Of a stretch of 64,000 bases of DNA, positions 27,274 through 36,478 are shown one piece after another. Each line of letters begins with the position of its first letter. The first letter of the stretch is position 1. The stretch spans positions 2,418,001 to 2,482,000 of the forward strand of contig OZ244707.1 of the NCBI GenBank assembly GCA_965218875.1, in the 5' to 3' direction. The notes beneath the pieces were generated by a model. The model had not been told where the DNA came from, ran no database searches, and saw only the letters and a list, made by a program, of their open reading frames with translations. The DNA comes from CBDCMJ01 sp965218875 (lineage in GTDB: Bacteria > Chloroflexota > Dehalococcoidia > Lucifugimonadales > UBA3495). The translations under genes and the position numbers were made by a program.

Positions 27274-27612
27274 ATGGAAATCACAGTGGAGCAGCAGAGC
27301 CAAGCCCTAGTCGTGGCGGCCAATGGGCGCGTTGACAGCAGCAACGCCGCTGTCTTTCAAGAAGAATTGACCGCCGCCACGGATGACAACAACCAATCGG
27401 TAATATTGGACTTAGGGGGTCTTTCCTACCTCAGCAGCGCAGGCCTCCGGGTAATTCTCCTCATCGCCAAGTCGCTCCGGACCAAAGACGCGGGGTTCGC
27501 GGTTTGCTCTCCCTCGGAGCCCATCCGCGAGATCTTCGAGATTAGCGGTTTCACCCAGATCATTCCGGTCCACGCTACCAAGGACGAGGCGGTCGCCGCC
27601 CTGAGGAAATAG
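27274..27612 (+). CDS. STAS-domain anti-sigma factor antagonist (RsbV/SpoIIAA-like)
   Basis: 112-residue single STAS domain. It has the strand GRVDSSNAAVFQEEL, then LDLGGLSYLSSAGLRVIL; the Ser in SSAGLR (about residue 55) is where the partner kinase phosphorylates this family. When unphosphorylated such proteins bind the anti-sigma kinase and free its sigma factor. ATG 27274 follows AGGAGG at ideal spacing. It is first in a five-gene run with its probable phosphatase and kinase, 96 bases before the phosphatase gene. I see no linked sigma factor gene. Confidence 0.92.
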   Translation: MEITVEQQSQALVVAANGRVDSSNAAVFQEELTAATDDNNQSVILDLGGLSYLSSAGLRVILLIAKSLRTKDAGFAVCSPSEPIREIFEISGFTQIIPVHATKDEAVAALRK

Positions 27613-27708
27613 CCGCAGAAATAGTCGCGTTGTTGGCCGGTGAGAACGCGGTGGTGTCTGCCCACGCGGGCGGCGTGATCATCGAAAGGCGGGGGAAACA
27701 GGAGGACG

Positions 27709-28872
27709 ATGGAGCGCCCGTACAAGATTCTGGTGGTCGACGACGAGCCGGACCTCAAGCCGCTTGTCTTGCAGCGCATGCGGCGCGATATCCGTGACGG
27801 CCGTTACGAGTTCGTTTTCGCGGAAAACGGCGTGGAGGCCCTAGCGCAACTGGACCAAGACGAAGGCATCGACATGGTCCTCTCTGACATCAATATGCCA
27901 CAGATGGATGGCCTTACACTGCTGGAGCAGATGCGCCAGACGGTCCCCAACATCCGATCCGTGATCGTTTCAGCCTACGGAGACATGAAAAACATCCGGG
28001 CCGCCATGAACCGGGGCGCGTTTGACTTCGTCACCAAGCCCATAGACTTCGAGGACCTCCAGGTGACCATAGCCCGGACGTTGAGCCGCCTGGCCGAGTG
28101 GCGGGACGCCGTTGCCTCCAGGGACAAGCTGATCGCCCTGGAAAACGAGCTTGCCGTCGCCAGCAAGATGCAGCAGGCCATCCTCCCTGTCCACTTTCCC
28201 GAAGATGAAAAATACCGGGTCTTTGGCCAGATGATGCCGGCCAGAAACGTGGGCGGGGACTTCTTCGACATAATTCGGTTGGACAACGGGCGGGTTGGCG
28301 TGTGCATCGCCGACGTTTCCGACAAAGGCGTGCCCGCAGCCCTCTTCATGATGTCCAGCCGCACCCTGTTGAAGGGCGCCGCAATTGGCCACGCAGATCC
28401 GGGCGGCGTGCTAAGGGAGGTCAACGACCTTCTCTACGATGACAACGAGACTATGATGTTCGTCACCCTCCTGTACGCAGTGTGCGATCCCGGCGCCGGC
28501 AAGCTCACCTACGCCAATGGTGGACATAACCCTCCTCTCGTCATTCGGGAGAACGGAGAGTCGGTTTTATTGCCCACCACGCGGGGAGTGGCCCTCGGGA
28601 TAGTGCCCTTTTTCGAGTATCAACAGAACTCCATAGCCACCTCGCCAGGGGACATATTCATTTTCTACACCGACGGGGTTACCGAGGCCATGAACAGCGA
28701 TGGGGAAGAGTTCGGCATGGAGAGGCTGCGCCAGGTCTTTGTCGACTCGCCTCCCACCGACTGTCAAACGGCAACCGAAGCGGTGTTCCAGGCGGTGAGC
28801 GCCTTCGCCGGCGGCCATCCCCAATCGGACGACATAACCTGCGTGGCGCTGCGACCTGACGGCGGTGGCTAA
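27709..28872 (+). CDS. Response-regulator PP2C phosphatase (RsbU-like)
   Basis: 387 residues. Receiver domain at 1-125 with DD at 11-12, phosphoacceptor Asp60 (LSDINMPQMDG) and Lys110 (FVTKPID). A coiled linker (130-160) leads to a SpoIIE-type PP2C domain with GGDFFDI, CIADVSDKGVPAALFM, GGHNPPL, FYTDGVTEAMN and SDDITCVAL. Phosphorylation of Asp60 would switch on dephosphorylation of the upstream STAS protein. Its stop overlaps the next start by one base (TAATG). AGGAGG precedes ATG 27709. It probably receives phosphate from the histidine kinase at the end of the operon. Confidence 0.94.
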   Translation: MERPYKILVVDDEPDLKPLVLQRMRRDIRDGRYEFVFAENGVEALAQLDQDEGIDMVLSDINMPQMDGLTLLEQMRQTVPNIRSVIVSAYGDMKNIRAAMNRGAFDFVTKPIDFEDLQVTIARTLSRLAEWRDAVASRDKLIALENELAVASKMQQAILPVHFPEDEKYRVFGQMMPARNVGGDFFDIIRLDNGRVGVCIADVSDKGVPAALFMMSSRTLLKGAAIGHADPGGVLREVNDLLYDDNETMMFVTLLYAVCDPGAGKLTYANGGHNPPLVIRENGESVLLPTTRGVALGIVPFFEYQQNSIATSPGDIFIFYTDGVTEAMNSDGEEFGMERLRQVFVDSPPTDCQTATEAVFQAVSAFAGGHPQSDDITCVALRPDGGG

Positions 28873-29285
28873 TGAGCGGTAGTATTTCGCTAAAAGTAGA
28901 GGCTAGTACCAGCGGGCTGGAGCAAATCGCCGGCGCTGCCGAGGAGATGGCCCAGCGGGAAAACTGGCCTGCCGACCTCACCTTCTGGGTGAACCTGGTC
29001 CTGGAGGAGATAACCGTCAACGTGGTGAATTACGGAGGCGAGGTCAACGAGATCGAGGTCTCCCTCGCGTCCAACTCCGACTCCATCACTATCGAGATCA
29101 TCGATAATGGGTCTCCCTTCGATCCGCTGAGCGACGCTCCCAAGCCGGATACGGACTCCAAAATGGAAGACCGTCGCATCGGCGGGCTGGGCATTCACAT
29201 AGTGCGCACGGTGATGGACGAGCTGCACTACCGGCGGGAGGAAGGTAAGAACCACCTGGTCATGACGAAACAAAGGGTCGAATGA
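28872..29285 (+). CDS. RsbW-like anti-sigma/serine kinase
   Basis: 137-residue HATPase_c protein. The N-box is LEEITVNVVNYGG, G1 is IEIIDNGSPFDPL, G2 is IGGLGIHIVRTVMDELHY. This matches the RsbW/SpoIIAB serine kinase family, which phosphorylates STAS antagonists and holds sigma factors inactive. Its start and end overlap the neighbours by 1 and 4 bp, so the set is translationally coupled. The target sigma factor or other partner is not visible in the window. Confidence 0.92.
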   Translation: MSGSISLKVEASTSGLEQIAGAAEEMAQRENWPADLTFWVNLVLEEITVNVVNYGGEVNEIEVSLASNSDSITIEIIDNGSPFDPLSDAPKPDTDSKMEDRRIGGLGIHIVRTVMDELHYRREEGKNHLVMTKQRVE

Positions 29286-30568
29286 AGGGAAGCTCCCGCT
29301 TACCGGCAGCACTGCTGTTGGGGATCGGGGGCGCGGTTCTCCTCTCCGTTACCTTGGGCTTGGCTGGCTGCGGCGGCAATGACAGCCCAGGGCTTACGAC
29401 CGGCCCCTCTCCGGGGCCCGCTGAAACTCCAGACCCCAATCAAGCCCCCGGCCCATCCTCCGCCTCGGAGCCTGGCGTCTTCGACGACCGGGTCGTCTTT
29501 GGCCAGTCAGCCGCGTTTAGCGGCCCCGCCGGGCAACTAGGCGCCGGCATGAAGCTGGGAATCGAGACCGCCTTTCACGAGGTCAACCAACGCGGCGGCG
29601 TGCATGGCCGGCGACTGGAGCTATTCTCCCTCGATGACACCTACGAACCGGAAGCGGCGGTTACCAACACCATCAAGTTGATCGAGGAGGAATCGGTATT
29701 TGCGCTGATCGGCGCGGTGGGCACGCCCACCTCCCGCTCCGCCACGCCTGTGGCTGCCGAGGCGGGAGTGCCTTACGTGGCCCCCTTCACCGGAGCCGCC
29801 TTCCTGCGGGACGAAAAGTGGCGCAACGTGGTCAATCTTCGCGCCTCCTATTTTCAGGAGACGGAGGAGATGGTGGCCCGCCTTACCCAAGACCTGGGAC
29901 TGGACCGCATTGCCGTGATGTACCAGGACGACTCCTTCGGGCGCGCCGGTTACCTCGGCGTCCTGGAGGCCCTGGCCCGTCGCGGCATGGAGCCGGCGTC
30001 GGTGGGGTGGTACCCCAGGAACACGACCTCGGTCAAGACCGGGGTTCTGGACCTGCGGAGAGGGGCCCCCCAGGCGATAATCCTGGTTGGCGCCTACGAG
30101 CCGGTGGCGGCCTCCATCTCTTGGGCCAGGCAGATGGGTATGGACGTGGTTTTCGTGACCATTTCTTTCGTGGGCAGCAACGCCCTGGCGGACGAGCTCG
30201 GTCCTGACGGCCCGGGGGTGTTCGTCACCCAGGTGGTGCCCTTTCCTTCCGATGACTCGCGCCCCATCGTATCCAGTTACCTGACCGCGCTTGCCAACTA
30301 TGACTCCGGCGCAATCCCCGGCTTCGTCTCGTTGGAAGGGTACCTGGCAGGCCGGCTCGCCATCGCCGGCCTGGACCGGTGCGGCCAGACCGCCAACAGG
30401 GCCTGCTTTCTGGACACTTTCGGCCGCTCGCAAGCCATCGATATCGACGGGTTTCAGCTCAACTACGGGGAAGGGGACAACCAGGGCTCCGACGCCGTTT
30501 TCTTGACAGTGATCGGGCCGGACGGCAGGTACCATCCGGTTGACACCCTCCGGGACCTGGGACCATGA
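29282..30568 (+). CDS. LivK-like solute-binding sensor lipoprotein
   Basis: 428 residues. The signal peptide ends in LGLAGC (lipobox), with a short Pro-rich linker, then a Peripla_BP_6 fold from about residue 62: VVFGQSAAFSGPAGQLG, GGVHGRRLELFSLDDTYEP and AVMYQDDSFGRAGYLG. Transport paralogues share this fold, but here no permease or ATPase lies nearby; a histidine kinase follows with a 4-bp ATGA overlap. I infer that it captures a ligand and presents it to that kinase instead of to an importer. The ligand is unknown. Confidence 0.88.
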   Translation: MKGSSRLPAALLLGIGGAVLLSVTLGLAGCGGNDSPGLTTGPSPGPAETPDPNQAPGPSSASEPGVFDDRVVFGQSAAFSGPAGQLGAGMKLGIETAFHEVNQRGGVHGRRLELFSLDDTYEPEAAVTNTIKLIEEESVFALIGAVGTPTSRSATPVAAEAGVPYVAPFTGAAFLRDEKWRNVVNLRASYFQETEEMVARLTQDLGLDRIAVMYQDDSFGRAGYLGVLEALARRGMEPASVGWYPRNTTSVKTGVLDLRRGAPQAIILVGAYEPVAASISWARQMGMDVVFVTISFVGSNALADELGPDGPGVFVTQVVPFPSDDSRPIVSSYLTALANYDSGAIPGFVSLEGYLAGRLAIAGLDRCGQTANRACFLDTFGRSQAIDIDGFQLNYGEGDNQGSDAVFLTVIGPDGRYHPVDTLRDLGP

Positions 30569-32781
30569 GAGAACGCCTAAGCCGGCTGCTGCGACTCCGG
30601 TACCGCATTTCCACCCAACTCTACATCGGGATTGGCGGAGCGGTCATCCTCACCATTGCGGCCAGCCTCGTGGGCTGGTTTTCCTTCGACCGGGTAGCCG
30701 ACGTTCAAAGCCGGGTAAATGAAGGAAGCGTGCCCGAGATGGCGGCCGCCTTCGGTGTGGCCCGCTACAGCGGCACCCTGGTGGCCGCCGCTCCTAATCT
30801 CGCCGCCGCCGAGACCATCGAAGACTTCAACGTGGTTTCCGAGGGCATTGCCGAGGCGCATCGGGAGTTTGAGAATCAGCTAGCCAGCCTGCAAGCAGGG
30901 CAGGAGGACCAAGACTTCCAGCGTATCCGTTCCGGCGCCGACGAGTTGATCCTGAACGTCAGCGCCATAGAGAGCGGGGTGCTGGAGAGCTTCAAGCTGG
31001 CCGAGCGGACCGACGCCCTTCGCCTGGAGCTCGCCAGCCTCCGCGTCGAGTTGGACCGCATAATTGTCCCGGCCCTGGATGATCAGCTTTTCTATACCAT
31101 GACCGGCTTCCGGGAGCTTGGCGGTACGTCGGCGCCGCGGGACGTCCATTTCTCGGAGCCGCAGCTTGCCCGTTTCCGCTACCTGTCCGAGCTGCAGACC
31201 GACGCCAACGTAAGCACCCAACTGTTGGCCACCGCATTTACCCTCTCCGACGCCTCGTTGGTCGAGCCGCTTCGGGAGCGCTTCGAGGCCGCCGCACGTC
31301 ACATAGAGCGGAACCTGGCCTCCCTGCAGGGCTCAACTTGGCACGACGGCCTGGCCCCGGTCTTCGGCAAGCTCCTGGAGTTGGGGAGCGGGGAACAGGA
31401 CGGGTTCGACCTGGTTTCCAGGGTGTTGCGGCTGACCGAGCGTCAAGGGGCACTGCTGGCGGACAACCGCAACATCGCCGTAGACCTCGGCTCCGAGGTG
31501 GACGGGCTGGTGAGCTCGGCCAGATTGAGCGTCGAGAGAGCGACCCAAGCCTCCTCGCAGGCTGTGCTAACCGGACGCACCCTGTTGCTGGCCATCAGCG
31601 CCGTGGCCGTGGGCGGCGCGATACTCTTGGCCTGGCTGTTCGTCGGACGGGTGCTGCTGCGCCGGCTCGAGATGCTGTCCAACTGGATGCGCCGCATGGC
31701 CGGGGGCGATCTGGAAGCCCAAGTCACCATCCAGGGCAGGGACGAGGTTGCCGACATGGCCGCCGCACTGGAGGTGTTCCGGCGCCACGCCCTGGAGGTG
31801 CAGCGGCTGAACTTGGTGGAGCAGTTGGCCGAAGAGCTGCAGGGAAAGAACGACGAGCTCGAGGTCGTATTGGGGGACCTCCGCACGGCCCAGGACCAGA
31901 TCGTCATGCGGGAAAAGCTGGCCGCCCTGGGCGAACTCACCGCCGGAGTGGCCCATGAAATCCGGAACCCGATGAACTTCATCAAGAATTTTTCCGAGGT
32001 CTCCCAGGAACTGGTCGTCGAGTTGCGGGAGACCCTGGAGGAAATCGATGGGAACCTTCCCCAGAAGCAACGGGACCTGATCGAAGACATCTCCCAGGAG
32101 CTTACCGGCAACCTGGAGCGCATCCAGTCCCACGGCGACCGCGCCAACCGCATCGTGCACGACATGCTCTCCATGAGCCGGGGATCGGGATCAGCGCAGC
32201 CCACACGACTCAACGAGCTCCTGGACGAGCATGCCCGGCTTGCCTTCCACAGCGCGCGGGCCACGGACCCGGATTTCCAGTTGGACTTGAAGTTCGACCT
32301 GGACCCGGAGATGGGAGAGCTTGAGGTCATCCCCCAGGACCTGGGCCGGGTGTTCCTCAACATGGTGAGCAACGCCTGCTACGCCACCGACGAGAAGCGC
32401 CGCGGCTTGGTGCAAGCCGAGAGGTCCGGCAGCTACATGCCGACCTTGTGGCTGTCCACTCACCGGGGAGAAGACACGGCCGAGGTGCACATCCGGGACA
32501 ACGGCGACGGGATACCGGCCGAGGTCGTCGACAAGATATTCAACCCCTTCTTTACGACCAAACCCACCGACCGGGGCACTGGACTGGGTCTGGCGATATG
32601 CTCCGACATCATCCGCCAGCACGGTGGAGCCATCCGTGTGGAATCCGAACCCGGCGAATTCACCGAGCTGATCGTAGAGCTGCCCCTGGCCGGGGTCCCC
32701 GGCCCAACGGCTGAGGAAGAAGCGGACGCGGCGCCCAACGAGACCGAGGGGGAAGAATCCGCAGCCCCCGGCGAAACCTAG
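30565..32781 (+). CDS. Membrane sensor histidine kinase
   Basis: 738 residues. TM1 about 19-40; a roughly 300-residue, mostly helical extracytoplasmic sensor region; TM2 about 342-364; HAMP 365-420; coiled coil 420-455. The HisKA helix GELTAGVAHEIRNP carries His464, with the insertion-rich DHp typical of NtrB/AtoS-like kinases. HATPase has NMVSNACYAT (N), IRDNGDGIP (G1) and GTGLGLAI (G2). An acidic C-terminal tail follows. It overlaps the binding-lipoprotein gene by 4 bp. The most likely phosphoacceptor is Asp60 of the receiver-PP2C protein in the same operon, because no other regulator is nearby. Confidence 0.93.
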   Translation: MRERLSRLLRLRYRISTQLYIGIGGAVILTIAASLVGWFSFDRVADVQSRVNEGSVPEMAAAFGVARYSGTLVAAAPNLAAAETIEDFNVVSEGIAEAHREFENQLASLQAGQEDQDFQRIRSGADELILNVSAIESGVLESFKLAERTDALRLELASLRVELDRIIVPALDDQLFYTMTGFRELGGTSAPRDVHFSEPQLARFRYLSELQTDANVSTQLLATAFTLSDASLVEPLRERFEAAARHIERNLASLQGSTWHDGLAPVFGKLLELGSGEQDGFDLVSRVLRLTERQGALLADNRNIAVDLGSEVDGLVSSARLSVERATQASSQAVLTGRTLLLAISAVAVGGAILLAWLFVGRVLLRRLEMLSNWMRRMAGGDLEAQVTIQGRDEVADMAAALEVFRRHALEVQRLNLVEQLAEELQGKNDELEVVLGDLRTAQDQIVMREKLAALGELTAGVAHEIRNPMNFIKNFSEVSQELVVELRETLEEIDGNLPQKQRDLIEDISQELTGNLERIQSHGDRANRIVHDMLSMSRGSGSAQPTRLNELLDEHARLAFHSARATDPDFQLDLKFDLDPEMGELEVIPQDLGRVFLNMVSNACYATDEKRRGLVQAERSGSYMPTLWLSTHRGEDTAEVHIRDNGDGIPAEVVDKIFNPFFTTKPTDRGTGLGLAICSDIIRQHGGAIRVESEPGEFTELIVELPLAGVPGPTAEEEADAAPNETEGEESAAPGET

Positions 32782-32922
32782 GGAGGACCCGCGCCCGTCT
32801 CCACGCGCCGGCCGGTCCGGCTCCGCGCGCCTCCAGTCCCGCAGGCTCACAAGCCCACCAGCCCCAGGGTCCGCTTGATAAGCGCCGGTCCAGTCAAGGA
32901 CACGGCCCTTGTCTTTGTAAGC

Positions 32923-33003
32923 CCGGGGTGCGGCCCGCCATCGCTACCAAGAGGATGGCGCTTGTCGTCGTCAACCGGGGTACGGCCTGCCGTCGCTACC
33001 AAG
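32923..33003. repeat. Imperfect direct repeat, two units
   Basis: CCGGGGTGCGGCCCGCCATC plus GCTACCAAG (32923-32951) recurs with three changes at 32975-33003; the period is 52 bases. Confidence 0.7.
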
Positions 33004-33080
33004 GAGCGTAGCGGCCATGTCGGTTCAAGGGCCCACACTGTCACAAGGGCCCACCCCGCCATTTCGACAGAATATCCCCC

Positions 33081-33222
33081 CGTCATTCCGACAGAGCGAA
33101 GCGACGAGGAATCTAAACCGCATGGCCGCAAGCCCCAGCTGCTAGCCACAGCCGGCCGTCCGGGCATGAGCCGTCCTACCGCCGGGTAGTTTAGATTCCT
33201 CGGCTGCGCTCGGAATGACAGG
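33081..33222. repeat. Inverted-repeat element (type A)
   Basis: The left arm has GTCATTCCGA ... GAGGAATCTAAAC (33082-33118). The right arm has GTTTAGATTCCTCGG then GCTCGGAATGACAG (33188-33221) as its complement. Same family as 9338-9486 and 36357-36457. Confidence 0.8.
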
Positions 33223-33318
33223 GTGGAGAGGCGCTGGCAAGGGTGGGGAGGTGCTGGTGCCGTTTAGCCTGGGTGGATGATGTCTCCGGGCCTCCCTAGA
33301 GAGAGCGCAAGTCTTCAA

Positions 33319-33717
33319 TCAACATACGTTTGCCCAAACGGGCGGATCCGTCGAAGCCTTGCCGACGGCACCACTTCGTTCGAACAATTTCCAGGTCACA
33401 ATGGCATCCCGGAATCCGCTCTCCAGAGTAACTTCCCACTGGCCGTTGCCGATGTATGTCGCGATCCACAACCCCGGGGCGATACCAGGATCCAATTGCC
33501 GGAGGCAGCCGCTGTGGGCAGCCTGTTGGACAACGGCTATCGCCTCGCCCTCCGAGAAAACGGGTCTGTCGGGTGTGGGGGCAGGAGCGCTCGTGGCCAC
33601 AGTTGGGAGCCCCGGGTTGGTGCAGGCGACCGCAGCCATAGCGAGGACAACGGCAACCACGATAGTCCGCCAGGTCCATTTACCAAGACTGGCTCTCCGA
33701 TCGGGGGGCTGGGCCAT
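33319..33717 (-). CDS. Small lipoprotein, unknown
   Basis: 132 residues. Basic N-terminus, a hydrophobic stretch IVVAVVLAMAAVAC ending in a lipobox Cys at about residue 32, a short Pro/Thr linker, then about 85 residues that include GEAIAVVQQA, GLWIATYIGNGQWEVTLESG and TWKLFE, looking like a small alpha/beta domain. I do not recognise a family. It is followed on the same strand upstream by another small gene at 33727, so the two may form a transcript. The C-terminus ends in WANVC. Confidence 0.6.
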   Translation of the reverse strand: MAQPPDRRASLGKWTWRTIVVAVVLAMAAVACTNPGLPTVATSAPAPTPDRPVFSEGEAIAVVQQAAHSGCLRQLDPGIAPGLWIATYIGNGQWEVTLESGFRDAIVTWKLFERSGAVGKASTDPPVWANVC

Positions 33718-33726
33718 CTGGGACCT

Positions 33727-34041
33727 CTAGGGCTTGCTGAGCCGAGGCCCCAACATCCGTAGATCGTGGCCTCCCCGGGTCTGGGCCTGGGTTGGCGATT
33801 TTCTACGCCGCACCGATATCTCGGGCGGCTGGGGCGGGGATTGAGACTGAGGCTGGGCCTCTCGGTGCTCGTCCAGGGCCTGGCGCAGCGATTCGTTCAT
33901 TTCCGACATGCGGGGGGACCTGAATTCCGCCGAAAGTTTAATCTCCACGCCTTCCGTGAGAAAGGTCTTGCTGACGGCGGCGCAAAAATCCCGGATTTCT
34001 ACCGACGCGACGATATCCGCAAGTCTTGTCAGCCGAGGCAT
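33727..34041 (-). CDS. Small hypothetical protein
   Basis: 104 residues. An N-terminal half of mixed helix/strand character (IVASVEIRDFCAAVSKTF ... VEIKLSAEF) is followed by MSEMNESLRQALDEHREAQ, probably a helix, then a disordered Gln/Ser/Pro-rich tail. No known domain. The start at ATG 34041 is plausible, with TACAAT just upstream that could be a -10 element, but there is no clear ribosome binding site. It lies 9 bases upstream of the small lipoprotein gene on the same strand. Confidence 0.4.
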   Translation of the reverse strand: MPRLTRLADIVASVEIRDFCAAVSKTFLTEGVEIKLSAEFRSPRMSEMNESLRQALDEHREAQPQSQSPPQPPEISVRRRKSPTQAQTRGGHDLRMLGPRLSKP

Positions 34042-34511
34042 CCCTATTGTACGATTATCCGGTGGGGGGCGTGATTTCCTTCGCTGGGGACTGCATGTGG
34101 CCTCCTTACTCGTAAGGCCCGTCCGGTGGTTCTACACCTGGCGGGCCGTCCTTTGTTCAATCTCAATCCAAGGTAATCCCGCACGGAAGAAATTGCAATC
34201 GCACCACGGCGGCGGGGCTCCTACTCCAGGTGTTCACCTGAAGAAATAGTGCCAGACGGCGATCGGCCCGCCAATCCCTGCGGCGGTCAAGGCTTTTGCG
34301 GGGTCATCCACCCAAGCTAAACGGCACCGAGGCGCTGGCAAGGTTAGAGGCGCCGGAGCGGGCACAGGGGCCGACGGCGGATAGGCGCCTTGATTGGCCG
34401 GAATCAGGCGACCCGGCCTTGGCTGAGAGGGGGAGGAGCTGGTACCGGCGCGGCGACAGTCCTGCCAGGCATGCCGCGGAACCCCGGCGCGCCGGTACTA
34501 GCTAGAAGCGC
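34042..34511. other. Intergenic region, no gene seen
   Basis: 470 bases between two minus-strand genes. No supported coding region, RNA or repeat family was recognised; short overlapping frames lack coding character. Confidence 0.4.
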
Positions 34512-36146
34512 TTACCGAAGGTCAAACTCCGCGTAGCCGCCTGCGGCCGCCTCGTCGCACTTAGCCCGGTAGGCGGGCGCGCTGTTGGCGTAGAGGAGGA
34601 AGGTGCGAGCCTTGCCGGGAATGTTCGCTCCCACGAACCAGGAGTTGGCCTTGGTTAGAAGGGAGCCCTCGATCAGGTCTGCGGAATGGATCGTCCACTC
34701 CTCTTCCGACTCCGGCGTGGCCGCGATGCGGGTGTACCGGTTCTCGCCCATGTACCGGATGCAGTCGCTCACCCACTCCACGATCATCTCGGCGCACCTG
34801 GGGAAGTTGCAGAAGGAGGCCGAGTTGGCGATGAAGAAGTTGGGGAACCCCGCGGCTTGTATGCCCAGGTAGGTGCGGGGACCCTCGGCCCACTTGTCCT
34901 TGAGCGACTCGCCGCCTTCTCCGCGGACGTCCATGCGGGTCAGCGATCCGGTGACGGCGTCGAACCCCGTGGCGAATATGATAATGTCCAGGTCATACTC
35001 GGCGGCCGTGGTCTTGAGGCCTTGGGGAGTGATGCGCTCGATGGGGTTCTCGCGCACGTCAACCAGCAACACGTTGTCCCGGTTGTACGCCTCGTAGTAC
35101 CCGCTTTCCAGGGGGATGCGCTTGCTCCCGAAGGGGTGGTCCTTGGGCACCAACATCTCCGCCACAGCCGGGTCATGAACGCGCTCACGGATCTTGTTGC
35201 GCACGAACTCGGCGAAGGTTTCGTTGGCTTCCTCGTTGGTCATGATGTCTTCGAAGTTGCCCAGCCACTTCTTGAAGCCCGGCGCCGCCCACAGCGCCTC
35301 GTACTGCGCCAGCCGCTCCTCCTCCGAAACGTCCAGAGCCGACCTGGGATCGAAGTCGTGGAGGAAACCGGCGGTGCTTTCCCGGCACCTTTTGAAGATT
35401 TCCGCGTAGTTGGCCTTGATCTCCTTCTGGGTCTCCTCGTCGATCTCGCCGTTTCGCAGTGGCGCGCAGTAATTGGGCGTGCGCTGGAATACGGTCAGGT
35501 GGCCGACGTCCTTGGCAATTTCGGTGATGAGCTGGACGGCGGTGGCGCCGGTGCCGACCACGCCAACTCGCTTGCCGGCTACGTCCACGCCCTCATGCGG
35601 CCATCGGCTGGTGTGGTGCCACTCGCCCTCGTAGGTGTCCAGTCCCTCGAAGGGCGGCAGGTAGTGAGCCGAGAGTATTCCCACGGCCGCAATCACGAAC
35701 TGCGCCCGGGCCCGATAGCCGTCCTCGGTCAGGATGTCCCAGCGATTATCGGCTTCATCGTAGACCACCGAGGCCACACGGGAGTTGAAGCGGATATACT
35801 TGCGCAGATCGAATTTGTCCGTTACGTAGTTCAGGTAGCGTTCGTTCTCCGGCTGCCCGGAAAAATGTTCTTTCCAGTCCCACTCCTGCAGAAGCTCCTC
35901 CGAGAACGAATAGCCGTAGCTAACACTCTCCGAGTCAAAGCGAGAGCCGGGATACCGGTTCCAATACCAGGTGCCGCCCACGCCGCCGCCGTCTTCGAAG
36001 CACCGCGCCGAGAGCCCGAGCTCCTGTATGCGGTACAACTGGTATATCCCGGTTAGCCCCGCGCCGATGACTACCACGTCGACCTGCTCGACCTGTCCTT
36101 CCGCCTCGGTGGCGGTTGCCGACGCTTGCCGTAGAGAGTCTGCCAT
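34512..36146 (-). CDS. Baeyer-Villiger-type flavin monooxygenase
   Basis: 544 residues. FAD-binding GxGxxG is GAGLTG at 28-33 with the GGVGGTWYWNRYPGSRFD segment. The Baeyer-Villiger fingerprint appears as YEGEWHHTSRWP, and the NADPH site as GVVGTGATAVQLI. The ATG motif is FATGFDAVTG. It would insert oxygen into a ketone to give an ester or lactone, using NADPH and O2 in the cytoplasm. ATG 36146 is chosen because AAGGAGGA sits 6 bases upstream; the upstream ATG 36170 has no such site. Substrate unknown. A long antisense frame across this gene is a high-GC shadow. Confidence 0.93.
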   Translation of the reverse strand: MADSLRQASATATEAEGQVEQVDVVVIGAGLTGIYQLYRIQELGLSARCFEDGGGVGGTWYWNRYPGSRFDSESVSYGYSFSEELLQEWDWKEHFSGQPENERYLNYVTDKFDLRKYIRFNSRVASVVYDEADNRWDILTEDGYRARAQFVIAAVGILSAHYLPPFEGLDTYEGEWHHTSRWPHEGVDVAGKRVGVVGTGATAVQLITEIAKDVGHLTVFQRTPNYCAPLRNGEIDEETQKEIKANYAEIFKRCRESTAGFLHDFDPRSALDVSEEERLAQYEALWAAPGFKKWLGNFEDIMTNEEANETFAEFVRNKIRERVHDPAVAEMLVPKDHPFGSKRIPLESGYYEAYNRDNVLLVDVRENPIERITPQGLKTTAAEYDLDIIIFATGFDAVTGSLTRMDVRGEGGESLKDKWAEGPRTYLGIQAAGFPNFFIANSASFCNFPRCAEMIVEWVSDCIRYMGENRYTRIAATPESEEEWTIHSADLIEGSLLTKANSWFVGANIPGKARTFLLYANSAPAYRAKCDEAAAGGYAEFDLR

Positions 36147-36356
36147 GTCGTTCCTCCTTAAGGCCCTCACTTCTTCCGGAATTCACGAGGAGCAACCCGC
36201 TGCCGTCGTGACGCAACTCCGGTGGACCGGCGCAGGTGAATCACGCCTGATAATGGTCGAGGCCGCATTGTAGGCAGGGTACAATATCCGGCACCGTTTG
36301 GCAAATTGGACCGGCTTCCCGGTACAGGGCCTTTTAATTGTCACCCTGGTCCCTAC

Positions 36357-36457
36357 CTGTCATTCCGAACCAACGGGAGGAATCTGAAATCTCTGTCAAA
36401 GGCCAAGGTCGCCCGGACCCAAGAATCTCAGATTCCTCGCTCCGCTCGGAATGACAA
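36357..36457. repeat. Inverted-repeat element (type A)
   Basis: CTGTCATTCCGAAC ... GAGGAATCTGAAAT on the left pairs with AGATTCCTCGC ... GCTCGGAATGACA on the right. It is 22 bases from the MITE-like copy 2; a type A element also lies 70 bases from copy 1. Confidence 0.8.
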
Positions 36458-36478
36458 TCAAAAAGCCCTGGTTCCCGG

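Larger units (their letters stand above)
32782..33318. other. Repeat-rich intergenic region
   Basis: No credible gene. It holds a 52-bp-period imperfect direct repeat (32923-33003) and a type A inverted-repeat element (33081-33222), followed by GGTGGAGAGGCGCTGGCAAGG-like short repeats to about 33270. Confidence 0.6.

Noticed and set aside
34686..36056. 456-codon antisense frame across the flavin monooxygenase gene
   Set aside because: Shadow of high GC at third positions; no recognisable motifs, whereas the minus strand has a full fingerprint set.
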